Origin: Proteromonas lacertae
Lineage: Eukaryota > Sar > Bigyra > Opalinata > Proteromonadidae
Assembly (NCBI GenBank): GCA_002245135.1
Contig: NGBS01001216.1
Location: 1-38,196, forward strand
Direction: 5' to 3'
DNA: 38,196 nucleotides
Part shown: positions 21,836 to 34,314 of the stretch, piece after piece
Layout: every line of letters starts with the position of its first letter
Numbering within the stretch: position 1 is the stretch's first letter
The notes under the pieces: generated by a model
Told to the model about the DNA's origin: nothing
Seen by the model: the letters and a program-made list of their open reading frames with translations, nothing else
Database searches by the model: none
Program-made: the position numbers and the translations under genes

Positions 21836-22662
21836 TTATTTATCCTCATATTTTTCTACAATAATGGATAAAATTGTTGGTATAATTACCTTTAACTTGT
21901 CAATATTCGGGAATCCTTGAAAATGTAGTATATAAGAAAATGATGGATATATCTCTATGGGTAAAATGGATCTATATATTTTTTTAATCAAATCGTATGT
22001 GGTGTCATCCTCAACAAGCGTTTTGTCGATATAAATTCTTTCGATTCCATTATATTTCATACTTGCAATTCCATAACAGCTGGTAGTTGAAAATGAATGG
22101 AAATTTTGATGATTAATGTTCTGTTCAATCCCATTGATGAATAACTTGCAGTGTATGTGATTATTTTTCACATACTCTCTCATAATTATTTCAATCAATA
22201 ATTGTTCCTCTAATAGATCTAACGGTTGATCTAAATCAATATTGAGTTTAAGTTCAAACCTACCAGGGTTGAACTGAAGTTGAGTACATCATCACTGATC
22301 TGATGATCAGAAGATATCTTCTACAAAGAATATATAAATTATACCTTCTCATATGAAGCACCATTTTTGTTTACTATAATTTTACCTTTTTTTAATGGAA
22401 TTTTATCGTACACACTTGTTGATATACCTATTACTACTCCTATTGATTAAAATTATACATATTTTTATACTATCATCTTTAACACTTATTTCTCCATCAT
22501 TCCAATTCATGTATACTCTAATATTTCTAGCTCCACTTTTTATACTATCTATTAACACTAATGTGAAGGATATATAACAAATCTACGTTCTTCTACAATT
22601 TTATTATATGAAGTAATTGTTGTGCTTGTTCTTACATTGACTGATGAGTTAGTATCATTCAT
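21836..22662 (-). CDS. Shortened MutL/MLH-like protein, cassette 2
   Basis: The same mini-MutL model starts at the ATG at 22662. One G is lost from a G-run near 22267 relative to copies 1 and 3, shifting the frame after the NFSS segment. Copies 1 and 3 agree, so this is a private lesion or a base-calling error. Confidence 0.5.
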
Positions 22663-22795
22663 TTTACTTTATAACAGGAGAAGAAATTGAAAGACAAAAA
22701 AGCTTGTTCAGCTTGATCACTAATTTTAAAATAAGCTTGACTTATTGTTTGAATTTCTTCATTATTTGTGCAATTCAATTAAAGAATCTGATCTG

Positions 22796-23165
22796 ATCCA
22801 CTTGACACTCCATAAAATATTTTCAATTGTAATCCTTTTGGTCTTATTTTAGAATAATTCATACAATCTTTACCAAAGTAAGCATCTAACATTCTGATTG
22901 CTGTTTTACTTACCCTTCCCTACTATTTACTATTACGCATTTTTTTTTTGTATTGTCTAGTCCTACTATTTATATTTTATTTTGGCTTTTTGTATCAAAT
23001 CCTACACCAATTCAAAACATTGAAACATCCATTAAGAAATCAAATAGCTGGTGAATTTTTATTGAAATTCTCTCTCTTGTTTGCTTGATACAAATGCACA
23101 GTTATTTATTACTGCTGCTAATTCTTCTCATGTCATACTGATGTTCCTGGTGGAAGTATTTCATA
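22796..23165 (-). pseudogene. Glycosyltransferase-like remnant, cassette 3
   Basis: This matches the cassette 2 remnant with further one-base indels. The MLDAYFGKDC segment is at about 22836-22896 and the KLAAVINNC-like segment is near 23070-23130. It is non-coding in its present form. Confidence 0.3.
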
Positions 23166-23234
23166 TTATAAACTAGATCGTACATTTTATCAAAAGATCA
23201 ATTCAAAAATTACAAATATATTAACAACAATAAT

Positions 23235-26200
23235 CTATTTTTATTAATTTTACCTTCGGCAATTCTTTCTTTTCTTCTTCTGATATTCCTTCTAAGTTTA
23301 TTCTCCCAATTGTTGAAAATGTTTTTAAAAATGATTTAATTCTATTTTATCTATATTTTCTTTGACTGTTATTGCTAATTCATCTAAATATTCAAACACA
23401 TGTTTGTTTTCCTTCATTAATTTCAATTCTGTTATATCTAATTTGTTTCCTGATATATTTATCTTCTTTATTTTTTTATACTCTTTTAAACACTTAATTA
23501 ATATTGTTATTCCTTTTTCACTTATTCCAGTATCTATTCAATAATAATATTTACAAAATACTTGATATATTTAAAGATGTTGGATTAGGACTTACAAATT
23601 TATCTATATATTTACAGATTATCTCTATTCCTTCATCTCCAATATCATTATTGTATATTGTTATACATTCTACATCTTCTGGTAAGGAATCTGTTAATTC
23701 TTTTAATCCTCTACAGCTGATATGATTATTGGATAAATCAATTTCTCTATAACCAATCTGTTTAATCAATGAGATGTGAGAATCATTCAGATTCATATCT
23801 GTTTTATTAAAATATAGATAATATACCTGAAAAATTATATCTTCTATTATCAGAATATTTTATTCCCTTTTTAATACAATAATCCAAATAATATTCCAAT
23901 TCTTCATTTGTCCATGATGGACATTTCATTTCTATAAATGGATATTCTTTATTTTCTAACGATTTTGAACAAATTGCTTTTAATACATTTATTTTGATAT
24001 TACTTCCATTTAGATTCATTGTATCATATCTTTTAAATAAATCTATTTTATTTGTTAATAATACTACACTTTCATCGTCTATTGACATACTACTCAAATT
24101 CATTTTATAAGGATGACAATCTATTAATATCTGTAAACTGTTTAACAATAATTTAAAACCATTATTACAAATTGCGTTGTCTAATCAACAAAAATGAAAC
24201 ATAATAAAAATATACTATGAATGTTTAAATGCACAATGTCATCAATCACTTTAACATAATTCATCAAATATTCTATTCCATATGCATCTATGTTATTATC
24301 ACTTATATCAAGCTTGATCTTTTCATGAATATTCTTTAAACCATCTAATAAATATATTAATCCTATTGAAGATAATCCCATCTCTATTTTAACATCATAT
24401 AACATCACTATACTTGAACAATTAATGCTATTATAATTCTTTAATAAATGTATATGTGGAGATAATATTTTCATTCCTTCATCTCCTATTTCATTTCCAT
24501 TTAATCTAAGATAATAAAGATGTGGAAATGAAGATAAATTGTTAATCAGTATTTCAACACTTTTATATGTTAGTTTATTATCTAAAAAATATAAAAAATA
24601 TCAAATTATACTACTTAAATTTATCTCTTTTACTTCTCCAAATTCATTTGATCTTAAAGAAATGAAGGATTTGAAAATATCATCATCAATTTCTAAATTA
24701 CTCAAATTCACTTTTGTTGATATGAATTAATTCTGGTATATTTTTATCAATCAAAATTCTCCCAATTAAAATCAAATTCTATCTTTGAAATTGGAAATTT
24801 AGAGAATAAAGCTTGTAATCCTTTTGAATGGATATCATCGTTACGCTGCATATATATATTATTAATATTTGGATATTTATATAATTCTTCTGATAATAAC
24901 AGCATTGATTCATCATTTAATCTCATTTCTCTAAGATTCAATTCGTTATCTTTGTTGATTAATAAATGTAAATATGGAAGTAACAATTTAAATCCTTTTA
25001 AGGCCAATTGGATTACCTATTTTATAATAATAAATACTTAAAGTACTTTCAATAAATATGTATTCCAGTTTCATCATTAATGGAATTGATTTAACAAATG
25101 TCTCAATAAAATGATTACTAAGGTTATTGTATAAAAATAGATTATCTGTAGATTTGAAAATTGAGAAAAATAAGAACCAAATAATGACTGAAAATTAATT
25201 GGAATATAAAATCCATCAGAACCATCTAATGATAAAAACTATTAGATATATACCAAAGACAAGATTTGTTGGATCTATTAACTTCACCACACTAAAGAAA
25301 TAATTCATCCCTTCTTCACATACACACATGCATTTTGAATTAATTGTCATCATTTTAACGAAAGTTGGAATTTTAATATTTAATATCTCTTTATCCAAAT
25401 AACATTCCCTTCCTTCTTTACATTGATGATGAATTTGATACTTCAGTTTATCTTTTATTGATTTATCTTTTTTGTATATTTTTATCATCAATAATATTGA
25501 TAATACTCTTTATTAGGTTTATTATTGTATGATTTTATTAAATCATTTCTTATTTTTTCCCATTTATTACTTTGAACATAATATTCTGACGGATACATTA
25601 TTGGAAACATTATACTATCTTTGTCGTTGTTAAATAATAACTCTTTTCTTTCATTTAATATCATCAAATTATTATTATTTTCTTCACTATATAATATCCA
25701 TTTCACTTTTATTATTTCTTTTCTCAGCTCTTTTACACTCATTCTATCTTCAGTTTTCACTTTTAACATTCTTTCTATCATTTCTTTCATCACTTCATCA
25801 TATTTCACATCAAAAAGGTATTTGGATATGAGAATATTGTTTATGGTCTTAAACATATCATTATCTTCATTAAATGGTAATTTCTTACAAATCATTTCAT
25901 ATAATATACATCCAATTGACCAAATCACACTTTTATCATTACATCATATCCATTCAGTTCTTCTGGGCTTTGAAATTCACATCATACAATCTCATATCTT
26001 CATCTTTTCTCCAATACATTCAAGAATAAATCACATAACTTTATACTACTATCATCTATTATTACATTGGAACTCTTTAAACTATCAACTACTAAATCAT
26101 ATTCATTCAATATCATTATAATATCACATATACTACATATCATATAACAAATATCACCACTTGTTAAGGATCCACTATGGATTATCTCTTCTAAATCTCT

Positions 26201-26523
26201 ATCATAATAGTATCTCTCTAATATCATCATTTTACTACTTATTCGATGTACTTGTGATGGATAAGCGAAGCATGAACAACAATCTGACAAGAAACTGATT
26301 CTAGCACAAAATTTTAATATTTTCTTTTCTTTAATATCACCAGCGTTGAAGATTTTTACAACATTTGTATTACTTTTTTGTTTTATTAACAATTCTTCCT
26401 CATTTTTACTCTTTTCTACTCTTTCTTTAACCTATTACATAACAATGCAGTCACATATACTTCTACATTCAATTTATATTTCAAGATCTTTTCTATTTCA
26501 CAATTTTGATAGAAATATGACAT
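23235..26523 (-). CDS. Pseudokinase-LRR protein, cassette 3 (frame interrupted)
   Basis: The start codon at 26523 and all eight intron positions are recognisable. The reading frame is broken about eight times by one-base homopolymer indels: within the kinase near 25945, 25970 and 26012; in the linker near 25510; in the LRRs near 24724, 24761 and 25003; and at the C-terminus near 23236 and 23335. Substitutions are almost absent, which is not expected for a decaying gene. I suspect an intact third gene obscured by sequence error, but a true pseudogene is possible. Confidence 0.6.
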
Positions 26524-26574
26524 TTTTTAATAGATTCGTTTTGATTATTCTTGGGGAAATTTAGGGTGCGAAAA
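26524..26574. promoter_or_regulatory. 51-bp bidirectional promoter, cassette 3
   Basis: The same promoter interval as in cassettes 1 and 2, with one additional G near 26566. Confidence 0.4.
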
Positions 26575-27207
26575 ATGATGATATTTATTAAAACTAAATT
26601 CCAATTTAATCAACAACACAACAACCACTATAAAGACACCGATAGTTCACCTATTTATGATAAAAACAACAACAATAATAATAAACAGATAACAAATGAA
26701 TTAATCAATAGTGCAACGCAGAAGGATCCTAAGACAGGTATAAAGAATATACCATTCAAAGCACCACAAGCAATATCGATTAACAATATGAGTTATAATC
26801 CAATCACTCAGATGTGGGAAGGAAATGAAGATGATGAAGAAATATTAGAATTTGATGAAATTATCAATGAAACTACTGGTAGTAACAAAAATAAAAAGAA
26901 AAAAACAAAGAAAGAAAAGATTAATGATTTATCACCTTTTCACTTAACTCTAACCGAAGAAATAATCATCAAGAGAAGAGCTCGACAACATCTAGTAGAC
27001 TTAAAATACCCTAAACATGGAGTAGAAGCTAGATTGATAGCTAATACAGTGAAATCTAAAAGAATTTCTGAATCAACACCGACATGTCCTATTACTGTAT
27101 CTAGACAGTATGATGCTCGTCCTGACTTGTTTATTATTAGAGATATGGCTGTACAGAGAGTAGCTTTAGATAATAATAAAATGGAAGAGATGATGAGTAA
27201 AAAATGA
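26575..27207 (+). CDS. WEGNE-motif protein, cassette 3 (longest open frame)
   Basis: In this copy the frame is open from the ATG at 26575 to the stop at 27207, giving 210 aa. The N-terminal extension contains an Asn run (DKNNNNNNKQ), followed by the same core MSYNPITQMWEGNEDD and basic C-terminus as in the other cassettes. It is the best guide to the full-length product. An upstream ATG at 26551 is also in frame, but only because of the extra G at 26566, so I do not favour it. Confidence 0.6.
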   Translation: MMIFIKTKFQFNQQHNNHYKDTDSSPIYDKNNNNNNKQITNELINSATQKDPKTGIKNIPFKAPQAISINNMSYNPITQMWEGNEDDEEILEFDEIINETTGSNKNKKKKTKKEKINDLSPFHLTLTEEIIIKRRARQHLVDLKYPKHGVEARLIANTVKSKRISESTPTCPITVSRQYDARPDLFIIRDMAVQRVALDNNKMEEMMSKK

Positions 27208-27394
27208 TTATTATTAGTAAAATCTATTTTATATAAACATATATATGTGTGATAATTTAACAAAATGTTCTTTATTTCATTCATTTATGCATTAGGGATC
27301 AAATATAAAAAATAACATAAATTCAGAAAATAACACTAAAAAATGAGGGGGAAAACATATAAATATTTCTAATATCCCTTTTTAATACTTATTC

Positions 27395-28140
<746 letters not shown>

Positions 28141-28311
28141 ATAATAGTTAATTTCTCAACATTTATCTCTTAAAAATAGAAATTTTAGAATTTGTATATT
28201 TATAACAATAAACATATGTTAAATGTAGTGATAGTTTTTTTAAGAATAAATGTATATAAACAATATATAATCAAAGTAGTAATAATAGTTTATATTTAAA
28301 AAAATATTTAT

Positions 28312-29138
28312 TTATTTATCCTCATATTTTTCTACAATAATGGATAAAATTGTTGGTATAATTACCTTTAACTTGTCAATATTCGGGAATCCTTGAAAAT
28401 GTAGTATATAAGAAAATGATGGATATATCTCTATGGGTAAAATGGATCTATATATTTTTTAATCAAATCGTATGTGGTGTCATCCTCAACAAGCGTTTTG
28501 TCGATATAAATTCTTTCGATTCCATTATATTTCATACTTGCAATTCCATAACAGCTGGTAGTTGAAAATGAATGGAAATTTTGATGATTAATGTTCTGTT
28601 CAATCCCATTGATGAATAACTTGCAGTGTATGTGATTATTTTTCACATACTCTCTCATAATTATTTCAATCAATAATTGTTCCTCTAATAGATCTAACGG
28701 TTGATCTAAATCAATATTGAGTTTAAGTTCAAACCTACCAGGGGTTGAACTGAAGTTGAGTACATCATCACTGATCTGATGATCAGAAGATATCTTCTAC
28801 AAAGAATATATAAATTATACCTTCTCATATGAAGCACCATTTTTGTTTACTATAATTTTACCTTTTTTTAATGGAATTTTATCGTACACACTTGTTGATA
28901 TACCTATTACTACTCCTATTGATTAAAATTATACATATTTTTATACTATCATCTTTAACACTTATTTCTCCATCATTCCAATTCATGTATACTCTAATAT
29001 TTCTAGCTCCACTTTTTATACTATCTATTAACACTAATGTGAAGGATATATAACAAATCTACGTTCTTCTACAATTTTATTATATGAAGTAATTGTTGTG
29101 CTTGTTCTTACATTGACTGATGAGTTAGTATCATTCAT
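28312..29138 (-). CDS. Shortened MutL/MLH-like protein, cassette 3
   Basis: The same mini-MutL model starts at the ATG at 29138. It agrees with copy 1 in the G-run but has lost one T in the run near 28458, so the last 40 or so codons are out of frame. Confidence 0.5.
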
Positions 29139-29282
29139 TTTACTTTATAACAGGAGAAGAAATTGAAAGACAAAAAAGCTTGTTCAGCTTGATCACTAAT
29201 TTTAAAATAAGCTTGACTTATTGTTTGAATTTCTTCATTATTTGTGCAATTCAATTAAAACAAATTCATAAAATTATAAAGA

Positions 29283-30651
29283 TTATAAATATTTTGAATA
29301 AAAATAAATTAATTGAGGGATTGATGTATGAATTTTTGAGTTCTCTCCAATGAAGTTAATAGTACAATCATCAAACACTTGTATGGATAAATTATATCTG
29401 TTTTTATTCATTTCTCCATTACAAATCTTTAATCTCTTAGAAGGACTTATTTGTATATTTTGTTTTATGCTGTTTATGATTGTTACTAACTTTAATATTA
29501 CTCTCTGATAATTGATTAATTTGTTTGGGTAATATTTTTATGTTTTTTGGCTTTTCTTTTACGATTATCTTTTTTGTTTCTTTTCATTTGTTTTACTTTG
29601 ATCTAGTTTATCCTGCTGGGATTTAAATTCTGACATTATTAATGGAATTAATTCAGGATAATTATTTACATAAAATTGATATTCTATATGATTTCTTTTT
29701 TTATCCAAATCAGCTAAATCTAAATACATCTGTTTATCAATTGCCTTTAATTTGTTCCAGGATTTTTTAACACTTTTATTGATTGCATTCTGGTCAATTA
29801 AATCAACATTACATTCTCTATTTAGCTCATACTCTTTATAATATTTTTCATAATGTTCAAATGGAGTTAATGATGGTGTTATGGTATTTTCTAGTTTATA
29901 TTTATACTTACAACAGTTTTAAATGTATGAAATAAGAATAAAATCTTGAATAATGTTAATCTCAGTATAATGCGAAGTAAAACAGTAATGAAATATGAAA
30001 TGATCATTACTATTTGTAATTACATTATATGAACTATTCTGTTCATCAAATAACCTATTATTTCCAACTATTTCTAACAATGATTTGGACTTTCTATCAA
30101 AACCATTTGTTTTATTGATAATTAATGACCATATTTTCATTAAATCATCTGAAGGCTTTTTTCTATATTTCTGTAGGTAAAGTAATATAAATTAGATTGT
30201 AATTCACAAACAGTATACTCATTATTTTGATTATGGACTATTTTACACACTCTACTTCCATCAGATAATATTATAGTGAAATTAATATCATCATAATAGG
30301 ATTTTACTAATTAGTATAAGAATTTAACAAATACATATTTGAATATATTCATCATAACTCAATTTTCCATCTGAAAATTTGTAACGAATTGAATTGCTTG
30401 ATATAAGTAAACTGTTAACTTGGACTTCCATAATTAGAATAACAAACACTCCATTTTTACCCAATCCAACCGATTTTGATTTGTTAATGATTATCTATAA
30501 AATAATATAACAATTAAAATGCTCATTATGCTTGTTCTATATTAAAAATCAGACAATGATCTTCATTTGACTGTTTGGAGCTTAAATCGGTATACAATAT
30601 TTGATACTCAACTGAATTATTAAAATTAAAGTTTAAAAACACTGAGTCCAT
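29283..30651 (-). CDS. HMG-box protein gene, right (better preserved) copy
   Basis: The proposed start is 30651 (MDSVFLNFNFNNSVEYQIL). Exons follow with SVGLGKNGVFVILI, FSDGKLSYDEYIQI, YDDINFTIILSDGSRVCKIV and MKIWSLIINKTNGFDRKS. Introns include one with a GC donor near 30497-30536 (GT in the left copy), one of 28 nt near 30302-30329, and probably a 41-nt GTTTGT...CAG intron near 30167-30207. The HMG-box-like segment lies at about 29650-29885, with the typical W...L...DK.Y and DK.R...E..Y pattern. The CAG that is TAG in the left copy is intact. The link between the ISYI end of the upstream exon and the HMG exon is unresolved, so two genes are possible. Predicted nuclear DNA-binding protein. 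Confidence 0.5.
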
Positions 30652-30753
30652 AAGTGTAGAGCTTAGTTTAAGAAAAAAGAATTTTGATGGTAATTTAGTC
30701 AATTTGACATTTAATTACATTTTCATATTTTTGTCTTATCTCGGTTGTTTTCA
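30652..30753. promoter_or_regulatory. Bidirectional promoter between HMG-box and BTB genes
   Basis: There are 102 bp between divergent start codons. The interval is duplicated at 9476-9576. It is AT-rich, with no shared AAACGAATC motif. Confidence 0.4.
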
Positions 30754-32561
30754 ATGATTATTAAAAGTGAAACTTGTAAAAATGAAGGGTATATATACAT
30801 TATCGGCTGTAATTATGTTTTTATTAGATTAATTCGAGAAGCTGTAAAATGTGGCTTTGGTGATTTGAGAGTGATAGTAGAAAATGAAGAAATAAAAACA
30901 TTTAAATTTATTCTCTATGTATGTAATGAAACATTCAGAAAATTATTTGATGATCCTCTCTTCGAAGAACCATTGAAGTTGTATGATGAGTGTAGTAAAG
31001 AAAGTTTCTTGATGTTGGAAAGATATTATCAAGGTATAGAAATTGAGATAACTGAAAAGAATTGTGTAGATCTATTAGCTATCTGTGTGTGCTATAATGA
31101 AAACAAGATTATTAGTGCATTAAATGATTATGTAATAAATCATTTAAATGAAAGCATTGTTGTTGATTTATTAAGTAAAAAGAGATATTAAGAAGTGAAA
31201 ATTTGAAGGAATTGAAAGAAGAATTTAAATATTTCTTAAAGAATGAGAATTACAAAATAGTGAAAAATGAGTTATTAAATTACATATCCATTGACAATCT
31301 TGCGCAGTTATTTTCATTAGGAGTAATGTTTAATGGAAGTGAAGTTGAATTATTGAGATTATTGATTGGCTATTATAACCACAATTTAAACAATTCAAAA
31401 GTAGAAGAAGAAATGAAGAGAATAATCGAGAGATGTAGTTTTGATCCAAAATTACAAAATGAGTTAAATGATGAAGAAAAGAAGGCATTAAACAATTTAA
31501 ACATCTCTCTTAATGTAAATGCAAATGAAAAATATTCTATTCGATATTATTCTCTTCCAGAAGTAAAGAATGTGTATTTTTATGATTTCTTAATGCATTA
31601 TAATCCTGAAGAAGATATTCCAGAAATATTATTTAATAGTATATAATATTGTTGTAATTTCATATAGAATCTCACTTAGTCTTATTAAAGAGTGAAGATA
31701 TTTCAAGTGATATTGATAAACTATTGAAAGAAGGTAATATAAGAATTATTATGTTAATATTGCAGTTATATGATGGCTTATATATGAAATTTGATGCAGA
31801 TAAATATTCTATGATTTTAGATATTATTCTTAATACTTATACAAACATTAATAATGAAGATAAACGAATGTTGTTGATGATGCAAATAAAAAAATTCATT
31901 ACTGATGATGATGATGAAAAGAATGATGTAGTATTTGAAAAGGTGAAAGAAAAATGTGGAATAGTTTTGTTGTATAAGTTATTAAAAGATGAAAAGATCT
32001 TAGGTTATAAAAGATATTCATCATTATTGAAGTATATGCATAAATTTAGGTTAGATGATGCTGAGTGTAGATTATTAGATTCAACAGTGGAAGATGAAGA
32101 AACAAAGAAAAAGATAAAATGTATTGATATTCATTAACACATTATTATATCATAGATCATAAATTAAAATCAATATCTTATTCTGATGATCGAAAAATTA
32201 TAATGGAGATTGTTGGTATTCTTCTTGTAGTCATGAATTAAACTGTAAGTTTATAATTGGAGATAAAATTGATTTAAAACCAATAATTGATAATATTATT
32301 GATGTTGAGAGTATAACAATTGAACCTGGTATAATAACTAGTTTTATATATTTATACTTCATTTTAGAACTTCCCTCTGGATTGTCGTTTGATCAAAACA
32401 CTGGAATTGTAAGCGGAAAAGCTAGTGAATGCATTACTAAGAAGTATACAATAGCAATTAAGAATGTGCATGGTTCAAAAAAAGTAAAAATTGACCTTAC
32501 TATCAAAGAAAAAATGAAGATAATAAATCTAGTGCAAAAAGGTATAGATTTTTTTAAATAA
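30754..32561 (+). CDS. BTB/BACK protein with C-terminal Ig-like (He_PIG) domain
   Basis: The ATG at 30754 (MIIKSETCKNEG) is favoured over 30745 because it is conserved in the left copy. The BTB fold is at about residues 25-110 (GFGDLRVIVENEEIKTFKF, FRKLFDDPLFEEPL), with a BACK-like helical region after it (LNESIVVDLLS, NYISIDNLAQLF). Introns: 31639-31667 (29 nt), 32121-32155 (35) and 32329-32367 (39). Splicing the last joins IEPE to LPSGLSFDQNTGIVSGKASE, the signature of the putative Ig (He_PIG) domain. Coding is interrupted by one-base losses in a T-run near 31189 and an A-run near 32195. BTB proteins typically dimerise and act as cullin-3 adaptors; the Ig-like domain may be the recognition part, which is inference. 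Confidence 0.75.
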
Positions 32562-33134
32562 TACAACAATTACCCTGTTTTAACTGAAATAATTTCATAA
32601 ATTTAACCATATTTTATTAGTATCATCATAACTCATAACCATCACTTTATATACTTCAATATATTTTTATGAAGCATAAATGCATTGTAATTTAAACATG
32701 CCTTTGATTTTTAAAGAGTTTAATAGAAATATATTCGTTTCACATTTTTTAATTTTCGAATTATGTGTTACACAAAGTACTTAAAATTTACTCAGTTATT
32801 GAACAATGATCAATTTATAAGAAGAAAACAATTTGTTATGATTGAGAACATAAATAAACTGTATATATGAAATACCTAAACAAATACTTGTTATGTGGTT
32901 ATTGAATATAATTCTGATATAAAAAATATCATTATATGATAAATAATAGCGCATTCATATGTATATATACTAATTGCAGATTTCAACCTTTGCTAGTTGA
33001 TATGAGCTGAATATCAATCAATATAATAATTACAATGTGTATATCAAAAATATAATATTAATTAATCTATAACTTGATGTTAATCACTGTAATTAATGAA
33101 AGAAAGAAGGAAAATAAAATCAATATTCTTATAA
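32562..33134. other. Intergenic region
   Basis: This is 573 bp of very AT-rich DNA between the BTB gene and the HTH ORF. I see no ORF, tRNA or clear inverted repeat that would mark a transposon end. Confidence 0.5.
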
Positions 33135-33650
33135 ATGGCAAGATGGCACTCGAGAATTAGAAGGCTTATTAACAAAAAGAGGATAAGTTATTTATGTCAT
33201 AGCTGTCGCGGTATAACATATGACCTTCCAAGAAATAAATGGATAAAAATGTTTAAAGAGATAGAAAAAACAGGAAATATTTCACAAGTTGCAAGAGTAA
33301 ATTGCATAGTAAGACAAACATTGTCTAAAAAATACAATGATTATGTTAAAAAGCAAATAGATCCAACTGAAGATACTCGGGGTTATTGTAAAAAGATATT
33401 CAGCAAAAGGGAGGAATTGGTTATATTTGATGCATTATGGAATTTTGGATTGGAATATGGATTTGAAACAGCATTTTCATATGATGCTTTATTAGCAGCT
33501 GCAAAATATGAGTACGAAATACTATCGACAAAAAGAGAGATGTTACCGTTTGATGGTTCTGTTGGATGGTGTAATAACTTTAAAACTAGGCATGGGATAC
33601 ATACTATAAATGGCAATAAAAACTATTACCAGTGGGAAGTGATGTTTTAA
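33135..33650 (+). CDS. CENP-B/Tc5-type helix-turn-helix protein (transposase-derived?)
   Basis: An uninterrupted 171-aa ORF. The N-terminus is basic with a CHSCRG pair of cysteines. Two helix-turn-helix-like segments follow: WIKMFKEIEKTGNISQVAR (psq-like) and FSYDALLAAAKYEYEI...VGWCNNFKTRHGI, which has the W..F..RH.I ending typical of the CENP-B/Tc5 DNA-binding domain of pogo/Tigger transposases. No DDE catalytic domain follows before the stop at 33650, and I see no terminal inverted repeats. It could be the DNA-binding part of a broken DNA transposon or a host-recruited DNA-binding protein. The intact frame, in a window full of frame slips, mildly favours a functional gene. Confidence 0.55.
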   Translation: MARWHSRIRRLINKKRISYLCHSCRGITYDLPRNKWIKMFKEIEKTGNISQVARVNCIVRQTLSKKYNDYVKKQIDPTEDTRGYCKKIFSKREELVIFDALWNFGLEYGFETAFSYDALLAAAKYEYEILSTKREMLPFDGSVGWCNNFKTRHGIHTINGNKNYYQWEVMF

Positions 33651-33943
33651 AATAATGATATAATTTCTTATTCTAGTAATTTGTTGTGTTGTTCATACTG
33701 AAATCTTGTTTGTATAAACATATAAAAAAGAAAATCTCTTAATACACAAATAAAAATGCTTAAGCTATATAATTACATTATAATTATTGATTTAATGCTT
33801 TAATTTGTAATGTAATAGAAATAGAAATCAATTAAAAGTATAATAGTGAGTTATATGTTGTAATATAGAAATTCATAACAAATTACAATATAAATAAATA
33901 TAATTAATAAAATACATTAATTTATAAACCTACTATTCCTTTC
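33651..33943. other. Intergenic region
   Basis: 293 bp of AT-rich sequence between convergent 3' ends; nothing further recognised. Confidence 0.4.
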
Positions 33944-34217
33944 TTATTTTGATTCAAGTAGTTTTTCAGTATCAAGTATTAATTCACTTATAGAATCTTT
34001 TCTACCTTCCACTAATTTAGTCTTCTTCATTTCTTCACAGTTATTCTTAGTATCTAATCCTAAACTTTCTAAATCTTTATCAAGAGTTGTTCTTTTTCTA
34101 TCTTGGTCTTTCTTTTCTTCTTCATTCTTTTCATCTTTTTTCTCTTCTTTAGATTCTTCATTCTTCTCATTTTTATCTACAGCTACATTAATAATTTTTT
34201 GTTTTGTTTTGGGTCAT
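33944..34217 (-). CDS. Small Lys/Glu-rich charged protein
   Basis: From an ATG at 34217 the minus strand encodes about 90 residues dominated by Lys, Glu and Asp (KNEKNEESKEEKKDEKNEE), then TTLDKDLESLGLD and the C-terminus ISELILDTEKLLESK. The start is joined to the body only if one base is removed near CCC at 34212 or the A-run at 34195, so the 5' end is uncertain. It is probably a helical, nuclear or cytosolic protein of unknown role. It is divergent from the pseudokinase-LRR paralogue, 97 bp away. Confidence 0.45.
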
Positions 34218-34314
34218 GAATATATACAAATGATTATATGGGAAAAGCTTATTAGTCAAAGAAACAAGCATTTTTCTCTTGTGAGAGAAATATAAAACGA
34301 CTCTAATTTCAGAA
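34218..34314. promoter_or_regulatory. Bidirectional promoter of the charged-protein and pseudokinase-LRR paralogue pair
   Basis: 97 bp between opposed start codons, with AAAACGACTC near 34295-34304, which resembles but does not equal the AAACGAATC motif of two other divergent promoters. Confidence 0.35.

Larger units (their letters stand above)
16291..22766. repeat. Tandem cassette, copy 2 (6476 bp)
   Basis: This is a head-to-tail repeat of copy 1. I see very few differences from copy 1 right of about 16700: GTTA versus GGCA near 10316/16792, one extra A in a short run near 17716, and one G fewer in a G-run near 22267. The left 400 bp are shared with copy 3 rather than copy 1. Confidence 0.95.
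29254..30800. repeat. Direct repeat A-prime (right flank of the cassette array)
   Basis: This is the second copy of the segment at 8102-9625, here continuing without a break into the BTB gene. That continuity makes this the likely original arrangement, with the left copy produced by the rearrangement that also brought in or amplified the cassettes. Confidence 0.85.

Noticed and set aside
32562-33950. Possible terminal inverted repeats around the HTH ORF
   Set aside because: I compared the flanks by eye and saw only generic AT-rich similarity, with no clear inverted repeat or target-site duplication.
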